Source: Bilabrum cf. latius (lineage: Eukaryota; Bigyra: Bicosoecida; Bigyra; Bicosoecida). Taken from it: a stretch of DNA of 64,000 bases. The position numbers and the translations under genes were made by a program. The stretch is taken from NCBI GenBank assembly GCA_965178125.1, contig OZ237751.1:310001-374000 (forward strand). Reading direction: 5' to 3'. Positions 12,601-22,600 of the stretch are shown here, piece after piece. Every line of letters starts with the position of its first letter. Within the stretch, counting starts at the first letter, position 1. Under the pieces are notes generated by a model. The model saw only the letters and a list, made by a program, of their open reading frames with translations. It was not told the origin of the DNA and did no database searches.

Positions 12601-14896
12601 ATCGCGGTCGCGGGTGTCTGAGCTGGAGGCAGAGCTGGTATCGCGTGAGAAGGCCGTGTCGGCGAGCCAGGATGCGGAGCGTGAGCTGCAGACGGAGCTT
12701 GCTGCTGCGAAGGAGGCCCATGAGAAGGCCGTGTCGGCGAGCCAGGATGCGGAGCGTGAGCTGCAGGCGGAGCTTGCTGCTGCGAAGGAGGCCCATGAGA
12801 AGGCCGTGTCGGCGAGCCAGGATGCGGAGCGTGAGCTGCAGACGGAGCTTGCTGCTGCGAAGGAGGCCCATGAGAAGGCCGTGTCGGCGAGCCAGGATGC
12901 GGAGCGTGAGCTGCAGGCGGAGCTTGCTGCTGCGAAGGAGGCCCATGAGAAGGCCGTGTCGGCGAGCCAGGATGCGGAGCGTGAGCTGCAGGCGGAGCTT
13001 GCTGCTGCGAAGGAGGCCCATGAGAAGGCAATTTCTGCAGAGGAGGTGGCTGTGCTGAAGCAGCGGGTTGCCGAGCTGGACTAGCATATAGAAGACAAGG
13101 AGGATATGAAGCTTCAACTGGAGCGACTGCAGGCTATTCACAGCAAGGCAAGCTAGCAAGCAGCAGAAGAATCAGGCTCCTTGAAGGCTCAGGTGGAATC
13201 GGCAGAAGAGCGGGCTGTCCTTGCAGAGAGAAACGCTGCTGTCCTCCATCAGCGGGTCGAGTCTGCCGAGGAAGGAGCTGCAATCCAGAGAGACGAGGCT
13301 AGTAAGACTGCCGCAGAGCTGCAGAAATGCAAGCAATAGTTGGCGCTCGCTGCAAGGAAGCACAGAGAGCTTGAGGAGGCGCTCTCGGCAGCAGAGGCAG
13401 ACAGGGATGCAGCAAGCCAGGAAGTTGAGGTAGCGCACAGTAAGGCGAAGATACTGTCAGACGAGCTGAACGAGCAGAAACGGTTGGCGCTGCAGTCTAG
13501 TGGGAAGGAAGATGCAGGGAGAAAGCAGGCTGGGATGCGCACCATGGCTCGCGCTATCCGCAGGGCTGCGATGGGACGCATGAGGGAAGCGTTCGGAGCT
13601 CTTCTACAGAACGCTGCGTCTGAGGCTAGCCTTGGAGAGAAGACGTACAAAAAGATGTATGAGGCAACCCTTGAGCAGATGGAGATGGCATCCCCGAAAC
13701 CAGCGAGGAAAACGGCGAGGCCGCGGGGCTCGAGCGGTACCCCGGGCGTGGCACTTCCTGCCGACTCTCGTGGTGAAGGCGTGCAGAAACGGCCGGCATT
13801 TTCTCCGCTTGCAATTGGCACGCGCAATGGTGGTACTGCCGGTGACGGCGACTCTCCGCAGCCAGGGGGTGGCCAGGGCGATAGCGAGCAGACAGAGGGG
13901 ACCAAGCCCGTCGCGCCATCTTCCCCAAAACCGTCCGCTGGACGAGGCTGGGGTATTTTTTCGATGTTCTCGCCCAAGTCACAGGCTAAGGACGGGCAGG
14001 ACCTCCCTGACCCGCCCGGTGGAAGCAGCCCGAGCCGGGTGGGGGCAGGCATTGCCGTTCCAGAGGAGGCGCTCAAGGCTCAGAGGCTGGCAGAGGAGGC
14101 CTTGGCCGAAGAGGCAAGGGTCCTTGCGTTGGCCAAGGAAGAAGCACAGCGGGACGGTGTTTCTTTCAGTGACGGAGAGGACAGCGATGGGAGCGATGGC
14201 GAGGGCGAGGGTTCACCAGCTGGAACTGAACAGTCTGCTTGGGTGGGCAGAGGCACTGGCGCTGGCGAAGCCGCCCCGTGGATCGGCGCCGGTCCCGCTG
14301 GTTCTGATTCCAGAGCCGTGGAGGCCGGTTTCTCTTCTTCGGACGAAGATGGAGATGAAGATGAAGACGACGAGAAGGAGGAGGAGAAGGGAGAGGGACA
14401 CGGAAGGGGGCGCGGTCCTGGCGCCGGTGCCACTCGTGGTGGCACCGGCGCTGCTTCCGCTCCAAACGGGAGCACCGCAGGTACACTAGCCGGCAGCTCA
14501 CAATCTATAGGGGCTGGAGCCATCGATGCCACTGAGGCGGCACCTGCACAGCCCGCAAGCAGAAGCAGCAGCCCTCAGGCTGGGCCATCGCCCTCCAATT
14601 CCCCTTCAAGTACTCCTCGGACTGCTGGAAGGCGCAGGCGGCGGCTTCGGGGCATGGCAAGGGCTCGCGGCAGCACTGCGGGTGGGTCAACTGACCCGCC
14701 TTTGACTGCTTTGGCTGAAAGCAATACATCTGGAAGCTCTGAGCGCAGGACGAGCGGTACCGCTGGTCACCCGCCGGGGATCGACATGGCGGCTCTGAGC
14801 AGTGATGCAGAGTTGGAGAGCATGAGACAGCAGCTGGCCCAGGGTCAGGCGAGCCTCGCAGAGTCAAGACGAAGACAAGAAGAGCACATGAGATGA
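3614..14896 (+). CDS. Giant repeat-rich coiled-coil protein (about 3,760 residues)
   Basis: One frame runs 11.3 kb from ATG 3614 to TGA 14894-14896 with no in-frame TAA or TGA; by my count 28 TAG codons lie in frame and read as glutamine. At 5297 a TAG is followed directly by five CAG codons. The N-terminal third (to about 6300) is low-complexity and Ser/Gly/Ala-rich. From about 6300 to 13540 the sequence is almost continuous Glu/Ala/Arg/Gln heptad coiled coil. Residues about 2002-3136 are a near-identical tandem array, listed separately. The C-terminal 450 residues are acidic and Ser/Gly-rich. No enzymatic domain is visible; a structural scaffold role (cytoskeleton, basal body or Golgi tether) is only inference. 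The start is uncertain: ATG 3833 is another in-frame option, and TTCTCTGCAAG at 3865-3875 could be a splice acceptor for an unseen upstream exon. Confidence 0.85.
9617..13021 (+). repeat. Intragenic tandem array: 11 units of 105 bp and 30 units of 75 bp
   Basis: The array encodes two modules. Module A has 35 residues (EKAVAEGSSSTDELRRELDA... to ...EVASR) and module B has 25 residues (EKAVSASQDAERELQAELAA... to ...KEAH). In order, each A is followed by 1,3,1,3,1,1,1,1,9,4,5 copies of B. The units sum exactly to 3,405 bases. Identity is near complete at DNA level, including synonymous sites. Variation is limited to a few recurrent alternatives in B (Asp-Ala or Glu-Thr; QAEL or QTEL) and in A (EV or EL before ASR), which points to recent amplification or gene conversion. 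Confidence 0.97.
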
Positions 14897-15461
14897 TTTC
14901 ATTGGGCACTGACTTGAAGGCTGTCTTAACATAGCTACATGCTGCCAGCCAGAGACGGCTGTCGGCTGCACTTCAGTGTATTACTACTAGTTTAGAGGAT
15001 TTTTTGTTGTGCCGATGCCACCCGAGGCTCTTGTGATCAAGGCAATCAATTGGAACGTTGTCTTCCTACTAGAACTATCCACACCACGTATCACCGGCGC
15101 ATCACCAATTCACCGCATGCCAACAAAGTAGCGTGTGCTTCTGAGCGAAAAACTCAATAGGCTAACACGAATCTCACCCGACTGACTCGTACAGGCATTC
15201 ATACAGAATCGCACCAGACAGCAGACCAATTGATCCAGTTTATAGACTAGAATCAAACACGTTTACGGATCGGCTTGCTAGGCTATTGGAGAAGCCAGTT
15301 TCATACAGCAGCGTGCTTCTCCGCGTACAAGCCCTACAGTAAGTGCTGTTGCACCATACCAGGCCGCTTGATTGCTTGAAGGCCCGCCTTCAACGGTGAA
15401 ACAGTGTATCAATTCACATCCGCACCGGAGCTTCGAGCGTATCTGAGTCAAAAGGGAGCCG
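14897..15461. other. Intergenic region, nothing recognised
   Basis: About 565 bases of lower GC content separate the coiled-coil gene from the first zinc-finger gene. No coding frame, RNA gene or repeat is apparent. An in-frame TGA at 15444-15446 precedes the chosen zinc-finger start. Confidence 0.6.
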
Positions 15462-16280
15462 ATGCGTCGAATCGGAGTGAAACGTGGACACGACGAAACG
15501 GCGTCACTGCTACGGATTCACAGCCTCGTGTCAGCCGCAACCGCATTGATGCCTCTTGAGGCGCACGATTGCAGCGTTGAATCGAGTCGAGCAAGTCCTG
15601 AGCAGCAGTAGCAAGCCCAGAGACAGCTTGCACCTGTCAGCAATGGCGAACCAAGCCGAAAGCACCGGAGAGTGGAGGAAGGAACGTACCATCCCATCCG
15701 ACAAGCAGACGCATCCACAGCTACCAGCAGATCGTGGACTGAGTCTACTCACAGCACCCCGGTGCATGCCGGAGTGGGCACATCGAGCAGCGCGCACTCC
15801 CCAGCGACGGTTGCTCTTGGCGCTGGGGCCCATCCCGTCAGGCTGCATCAAGCAGTTGGCATGGGGATCAGTGGGTCGTGGCAGTCTCCCCCTGGCGGGA
15901 CCAGCTTGGCCGCTGGTGTGTCTTCTTCGCACACCGCCTCGGAGTCGCAGGCAACCGAGTCGGCCGCTCGTGTGGCCAGCACCAGCAGCCGGGCTGGAGA
16001 TTCGCGAGGTGTCCAAGACGCGAAGAGGTCTCCAGCCAGACCGAGCGCGACGAACAAGATCGGAGCATACGAGCCCGGCAGTCGGTCCTCCGGGAGAAGG
16101 CGAGCATCATCGGCTCGGGCTCGAGCACCATACTCAGACGCTGGTGGCGCATCGCGCAGGCCGACGAAGAGCCCATCACGAGGACCTGCCATGAGCTCAT
16201 CGGCTTCGTCCCCACTGATGGCTGCATATGCTGTGGCCTCTGGGGCAGTAGATTCGGCCAGGCCAAGAACAGCTGCGGGA

Positions 16281-16364
<84 letters not shown>

Positions 16365-17264
16365 TCATCCAAGGCGATGCGACAAGGCAGGCGCAAGCAC
16401 ATCACGGGGGCCGCTGCAGGCACCATTCCCGTGAATCCCACAGCCAAAGTGCACACATGCACGGTGTGCGGCGCCGGCTTTGCCAGAGTCGGTCTGCTCC
16501 GCCGACACGCCCACGAGCGGCACACCAGCGACGGCAAGCTGGATCAGGCCCTGGCGCAGTGTGACGAGCTGGCAGCCAGGGTTGCACTGACGCAGATGGC
16601 CGAGAAGCCCTTCCGCTGCTTCCAGTGCAACAAGCGATTCAGCAACGCGGTGTCGCTGGCGAAGCACACGAAGTCCCAGCATGAGGTGAAACGGAAGCAC
16701 CAGTGCCCTCATTGCCCACAAGCCTTCGCCGACTCCGGCACCCTGCGCACCCACGTGGCTGCAGTGCACGAGAACCAGCGCCCGTTCCAGTGCAAGACGT
16801 GCGGCAAGTGCTTTACGCAGTAGAGCAACCTGAACAAGCACGTGTCGGTGATTCACCTGAAGGAGAGGAAGTTTGTCTGCACCATCTGTGGTCACGCTTC
16901 CCAGACGGCCGAGCACCTGAGGAAGCACGTGTCGACGGTGCATTTGGATGAGCGGCCCTTTGCATGCGAGGAGTGCCCGAAGCGCTTCAACTCGGCCTAC
17001 CAGCTGCGGCGACACGTGTCCTCGGTGCACCGAGGAGAGAGGCCGCACGAGTGCCCTGGATGCCATCGGCGTTTCTGCTAGCGCTAGAGCCTGCGGAACC
17101 ACAAGTGCGCAGCTGCTACGAAGCAGGCCAAGCCAAGCGCGCAGGCAGCTGCAGCCATGAGCAAAGCCGTGTATGAGTGCGAGTTGTGCGGCAAGGTGCT
17201 CCTGAGTCAGGGTTGGATGTCGCGTCACATGCGGGCTGTGCATCCGGGGCAAGGCGTTGGCTGA
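15462..17264 (+). CDS. C2H2 zinc-finger protein, paralog 1 (about 600 residues)
   Basis: Likely nucleic-acid-binding regulator. A Ser/Ala/Gly-rich N-terminal half is followed by a polyserine tract and a C-terminal block of eight C2H2-type fingers (residues about 330-597), for example CTVCGAGFARVGLLRRHAHERH trimmed to its C2H2 core, CFQCNKRFSNAVSLAKH and CELCGKVLLSQGWMSRH. Finger 7 lacks the usual last histidine. The frame is open only if TAG is glutamine at 15609, 16821, 17079 and 17085. In finger 4 the reading becomes CGKCFTQ-Q-SNLNKH, a normal finger. The start is ATG 15462, 18 bases after an in-frame TGA; the N-terminus M-R-R-I-G-V-K-R resembles that of paralog 2. The stop is TGA. It is about 99% identical to paralog 2 from 15639 to the stop codon. 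Confidence 0.88.
16284..16364 (+). repeat. (AGC)27 trinucleotide microsatellite, in frame as polyserine
   Basis: Twenty-seven uninterrupted AGC codons, followed by TCA TCC, give a 29-serine tract in zinc-finger paralog 1. The corresponding tract in paralog 2 has only 12 AGC codons, and this is the only length difference between the two duplicated blocks. Confidence 0.97.
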
Positions 17265-17757
17265 ACACATTAATCGGCCATGAACCCAGCAGTTGAATAA
17301 TTACTTGTGAACCTGTTCATCTCTGAAAGAACCGTAATGACCCACAATCTGGTCGGCCTCGACATTTCTTCTAGTTGCTTGCGACCGCCGGCGCGCGGTT
17401 GTCTCTGCCAGTGGTGTGCACCATTGGCTTGTTTCAAGTTGTGGTGTGTACTTATGCGCCACACCCGACCGAATCTCACCCTACGATTCCTATATCAACA
17501 CCCGACTGTGCAAGACAAGAGCTGCTTTGTTTAATTCTTTTTCTTCAATTGTAAGTGCATCACATTTCGATTGCGTGGCTGCAGTTGCAGCAGTCTGAAA
17601 TTGATTGAGGGACCACGTAACGGAATTCGATTCTGAATACCGCGATTAACTTTAGTTCAAGCCGATACTTTGATTAAGTCTAGTAATCGGGTTATTAACT
17701 ACAACACTGTATTTGGCTGGATACCAGGATCTGCGCGCGAGTAATCTTCAAGAGGTT
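17265..17757. other. Intergenic region between zinc-finger paralogs
   Basis: About 490 bases with AT-richer sequence. I see no gene. The sequence after each paralog's stop codon differs completely, so the high identity between the paralogs does not extend into 3' flanks. Confidence 0.6.
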
Positions 17758-18612
17758 ATGCATCGAGCTGGAGTGAAACGCCGACGTGCTCAGGAATTCT
17801 AGTCAGAATAGCCAGAGGATGCAGTTGGTGGCTCTAAAGCAAAACCTGTATCTGATATCTATAGTCTGGCATCTGCTGCGGCCGCGTTATCCCCTGCTGC
17901 GGAGCAATAGAGCAGCACGTCGTCTGGAAAAGGATTGATCGACCGGCATTGGCCACAACAACGATCGAGCAGCAATGGCGAACCAAGCCGAAAGCACCGG
18001 AGAGTGGAGGAAGGAACGTACCATCCCATCCGACAAGCAGACGCATCCACAGCTACCAGCGCATCGCGGACTGAGTCTACTCACAGCACCCCGGTGCATG
18101 CCGGAGTGGGCACATCGAGCAGCGCGCACTCCCCAGCGATGCTTGCTCTTGGCGCTGGGGCCCATCCCGTCAGGCTGCATCAAGCAGTTGGCATGGGGAT
18201 CAGTGGGTCGTGGCAGTCTCCCCCTGGCGGGACCAGCTTGGCCGCTGGTGCGTCTTCTTCGCACACCGCCTCGGAGTCGCAGGCAACCGAGTCGGCCACT
18301 CGTGTGGCCAGCACCAGCAGCCGGGCTGGAGATTCGCGAGGTGTCCAAGACGCGAAGAGGTCTCCAGCCAGACCGAGCGCGACGAACAAGATCGGAGCAT
18401 ACGAGCCCGGCAGTCGGTCCTCCGGGAGAAGGCGAGCATCATCGGCTCGGGCTCGAGCACCGTACTCAGACGCTGGTGGCACATACCGCAGACCGACGAA
18501 GAGCCCATCACGAGGACCTGCCATGAGCTCATCGGCTTCGTCCCCACTGATGGCTGCATATGCTGTGGCCTCTGGGGCAGTAGATTCGGCCAGGCCAAGA
18601 ACAGCTGCGGGA

Positions 18613-18651
<39 letters not shown>

Positions 18652-19551
18652 TCATCCAAGGCGATGCGACAAGGCAGGCGCAAGCACATCACGGGGGCCG
18701 CTGCAGGCACCATTCCCGTGAATCCCACAGCCAAAGTGCACACATGCACGGTGTGCGGCGCCGGCTTTGCCAGAGTCGGTCTGCTCCGCCGACACGCCCA
18801 CGAGCGGCACACCAGCGACGGCAAGCTGGATCAGGCCCTGGCGCAGTGTGACGAGCTGGCAGCCAGGGTTGCACTGACGCAGATGGCCGAGAAGCCCTTC
18901 CGCTGCTTCCAGTGCAACAAGCGATTCAGCAACGCGGTGTCGCTGGCGAAGCACACGAAGTCCCAGCATGAGGTGAAACGGAAGCACCAGTGCCCTCATT
19001 GCCCACAAGCCTTCGCCGACTCCGGCACCCTGCGCACCCACGTGGCTGCAGTGCACGAGAACCAGCGCCCGTTCCAGTGCAAGACGTGCGGCAAGTGCTT
19101 TACGCAGTAGAGCAACCTGAACAAGCACGTGTCGGTGATTCACCTGAAGGAGAGGAAGTTTGTCTGCACCATCTGTGGTCACGCTTCCCAGACGGCCGAG
19201 CACCTGAGGAAGCACGTGTCGACGGTGCATTTGGATGAGCGGCCCTTTGCATGCGAGGAGTGCCCGAAGCGCTTCAACTCGGCCTACCAGCTGCGGCGAC
19301 ACGTGTCCTCGGTGCACCGAGGAGAGAGGCCGCACGAGTGCCCTGGATGCCATCGGCGTTTCAGCCAGCGCTAGAGCCTGCGGAACCACAAGTGCGCAGC
19401 TGCTACGAAGCAGGCCAAGCCAAGCGCGCAGGCAGCTGCAGCCATGAGCAAAGCCGTGTATGAGTGCGAGTTGTGTGGCAAGGTGCTCCTGAGTCAGGGT
19501 TGGATGTCGCGTCACATGCGGGCTGTGCATCCGGGGCAAGGCGTTGGCTGA
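17758..19551 (+). CDS. C2H2 zinc-finger protein, paralog 2 (about 597 residues)
   Basis: Tandem paralog of the preceding gene with the same eight C2H2 fingers and Ser-rich N-terminal half. The start is ATG 17758 (M-H-R-A-G-V-K-R, matching paralog 1 in pattern), after which the first about 70 codons diverge until the shared block begins at 17971. In-frame TAG codons occur at 17800, 17809, 17908, 19108 and 19372. At 19366-19368 this copy has CAG where paralog 1 has TAG (17079-17081), direct evidence that TAG stands for glutamine. It has 12 AGC codons in the polyserine tract. It ends in TGA 19549-19551, and homology with paralog 1 stops there. Probably a sequence-specific regulator; no target can be inferred. 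Confidence 0.88.
18616..18651 (+). repeat. (AGC)12 trinucleotide microsatellite
   Basis: In-frame serine tract of 12 AGC codons plus TCA TCC, the shorter counterpart of the 27-unit tract in paralog 1. Confidence 0.97.
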
Positions 19552-19645
19552 TTGTAGTTTTATTTCTATGCATGATGCAAGTTGTGTTCTAGAACAGGAC
19601 AGATCAATTAGCCGTTACTATGTTCTCTAAAACCTTTTAATCCAT

Positions 19646-22600
19646 TCACTCTTGTCCCTGCAGGAGAAGCGCGAGACCTCGTCTGACCCACTTGGACGGC
19701 CTGCCCTCACAAGGCAGGGCAACGGCTACCACAAAGTTCACAGAGCGACCCGTTGACGTCAGCGCACCTCGTCGCGCGCTGGTCACGTAGACGGGACATA
19801 GGTAGGTGCCCTGTATCAACGGAACGCCCCTGTGATGGCCTGCGCTGCTCCTCCCGTCGGCAGAGGAAGATGCGAGATCTCCGCTTGCTTCTGCGTCTAG
19901 ACCGACCGCATCGTCGTGAATGTCGCTTGTCGCGTCATCTTGGCCACCTTCCTCATCATCAGAATCCGCTGGCATGTACTTGTAGTCGCCACCCATTGCA
20001 TCCTGCACATCTTCCTCATGCTCCTTGTCTTTGTCAGCAGCCAGCTGTTGGCTTGCCTGGGACTCGAGGGCGCTCGACATCACCGATCGCAGGGAGCTGA
20101 ACATCCCACCGCGCTGCCGGGAAGATGACCCACCCACCGAGCCGAACGCGGCAGCCCTCGCCTGTTCGGGTCCTGATGTACCTGCCCCAGTTGTCGCCTT
20201 GCCTCCCGCGGCTGCCATCACAACGTCTGCTAGCCCGCCCTTACTCTTGCCTGTGGCATTGCTGTCGAGGCTTTGCCGCCTAGCCATGGCCAAAGAAGCA
20301 CGCTTAGCTCGATCTAGCAGACTCTTTCGTCTCGCCCTGATTGCCGCCGTCGCGCGCTTGCTGGCTTCCGAAGTGAGAGATGGCTTGAGCCACAGCACCG
20401 GACACTCACCTCGCAGCTGTCCCGGGGCGCAGTCCGAAACGCAGCCAGACTGCTTGCTAAATCGGGCACCATCCAGAACCAGCCCGCCGACCAGGATCCC
20501 AGTAGCTGGCGCATCGTAGTACGCACCATAACCCCCGTCCATACTCCCGGCGCCAGAAACGCCCGTGCCTCCCCGAGCCACGAAGGTACGCCCGCCGCGT
20601 GGAGGCCGTCCGAGAGGAGGCCTCCCGCCCCCGAAACCCCCCGAGCTGCTGGCACCACCAGTAGTGGAAGCAACGGACGCGGACGCTCCAGGCTTGCCCT
20701 TGGGACTTGGTGGCACGGGCGACTGGCCCGGCCTGTCGCCATGCGCCGCTGCGGCGTCAGCTTCTTCCAGCAACTTTGAGAGGGTCCGCGACGAGCCACC
20801 GAAGCTGCCCTATCGCGGCGGTCCCGGCGGCCTGGGCATGGGACCTGCATGTGAGGCAGCGACAGAGGCTGTTCCAAGTGCAGTGGACTGCCCCTGGCTG
20901 CTGGTTCGCGAGCCGCGCCTGTCCCGTGGACCTCCCCTGGCCTCCACTGGCATCCTCAGGGCACCGTCAGACAGCGCGCTGTCAGATACGTGGGGCATAA
21001 CCTGGGCAGTAATGACGAGTGCATCCACGGGCACCCGGAACCTCCTGGCATGTCTCTGCAGCACTGCGGCCAGGAACCCCTGAGGGGAGAAGAGGCCACC
21101 GAGCCACCAGATAGCAGGCGGGCCGTGCTGCACCCACAGGTGCAAGAATGCAACTCGCCTAGCCAAGTCCTCCACAAAGCTGCGCAGAGGCAGCTCTGTC
21201 GGATAGCTCACTCGCTTCCAGCTGGTTGGCACTACGGCACCAGCCATGGCGGCTGCATCGCTTTCTGCAGCCTAGGTTAGGGCATGCTCGCCCGAGAGAC
21301 CGCCACGCAGGCCTCTGAGCTTAGATCCAACGACTGTCAGCAATCGGTTGATGCGCTCAATCTCCATGTGCAGCGCCACGTTGAGGCTGTGGTCGCTGCC
21401 GTTGCGAGAATCCAGCGCCTCCTTGAACGAAGCAACTGAATTCTAGCCCTCGTCGTTGGTGCGAGACCTCGTCGCCGTGTTCGCATGAGAGTGCAGAGTT
21501 CCGTGGGATGCTGCGTGGCTATTGCCTCGTTGGCGCTACTTGGGTCCTCCGGCCGTCCCGCCGGCTGCGGAGCTGCTAGCGGCAACTGGGGGGCGCATTG
21601 ACCGTGCCCAACGGACGTTAATCGGTCGCGGAACAGCATTTAGCGTGTCGTCCACGAGCTGAAGCATGTCACCAGTGTCCATGCCGGCGATGGCAGCAAC
21701 ATCCGCCGCTGACGGTGCTTCATTCTCCTTCCGTTCCTCGTCTTCCCTTCCGGGACCGCTCCCATCCGACCGGCCCTCATCAACAGCGCTGGCCATGCTC
21801 GATGCAATCTTCACGGCGCGCTGCTGCTCTCCAAGCCCCATGCCGTACACCGTATCCAGTGCCCGCAAGGCCTCGGCTCTATCCCTGGCAATACCAGCAG
21901 AATGGTCCAGCCCGGCTGCCTACGGAAGGGACGACGATGACATCCTGGCAATCTTGGCCAGCACCTCATCCTTCTCCGCGTGTCCTCGGGGCAGCACCTC
22001 GAACCAGTCCGAGGGCCTTTCCGTTTCTTCATCGGAAGCATGCCTCGTATCCGTTCTGGCATCAGCTCGCCGGGCGACACGACCGAGCCTGAACATTGGA
22101 GAATGCACAGCTGGGGTAACGTACGATCGCAGAAGCACTCGCAGTGCCCTCCGGTCGAAATCATCCGTCACCCGCCCACCGTGGTGACACTCCCCCAACA
22201 AATAAGAAAGCACTCGGTACTAAAAGTCCTCTTGCGGGTCAGCTGCAGGCACTTGAGCTGCCTCTTCGGCGAGCGATCGCACCTGCAGTAGCGCAGCGCT
22301 AAGGTCGGGGGTCCCAAACGCGTAAGGTGCTACAAACCCTCGGCTACCAAAAGTAGTCCGGAGCCGGAGGGCCGCATGGAACGCGCACACGGCATATACC
22401 ATCCGCCGGTAGCTTGCGAGCCATCCCATGCCGTAGGTCGATTCTTCGCCTGCCTGCGTCCCATCCGCAGTCGAGCCGTCTTGGCTTCCTGCAGCAGCTT
22501 CCTGCTCATCCCCGGGCAGGCGTGAGTGCGCCTAGTCTTCCGATGGAGGCCACAGACCGGCCCTTTCGTCGATATTGGCTAGGATGGTCGGCGTGTACAT

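Noticed and set aside
9382-13159. Very long open frames of about 980-1,180 codons on the minus strand and in another plus frame across the coiled-coil repeat array
   Set aside because: The repeat units are GC-rich and multiples of three, so any frame lacking a stop in one unit stays open throughout. The products are simple Ser/Ala, Pro/His or Arg/Leu repeats.
3614-14896. UAG as leucine
   Set aside because: Paralog CAG/TAG correspondence, TAG heading a CAG run and TAG within Gln-rich coiled coil all favour glutamine. Leucine is not excluded at each single site.
16284-16364. Polyglutamine, poly-cysteine or poly-leucine proteins from other frames of the AGC tract
   Set aside because: Only the serine frame links to the zinc fingers. 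The other frames are shadows.
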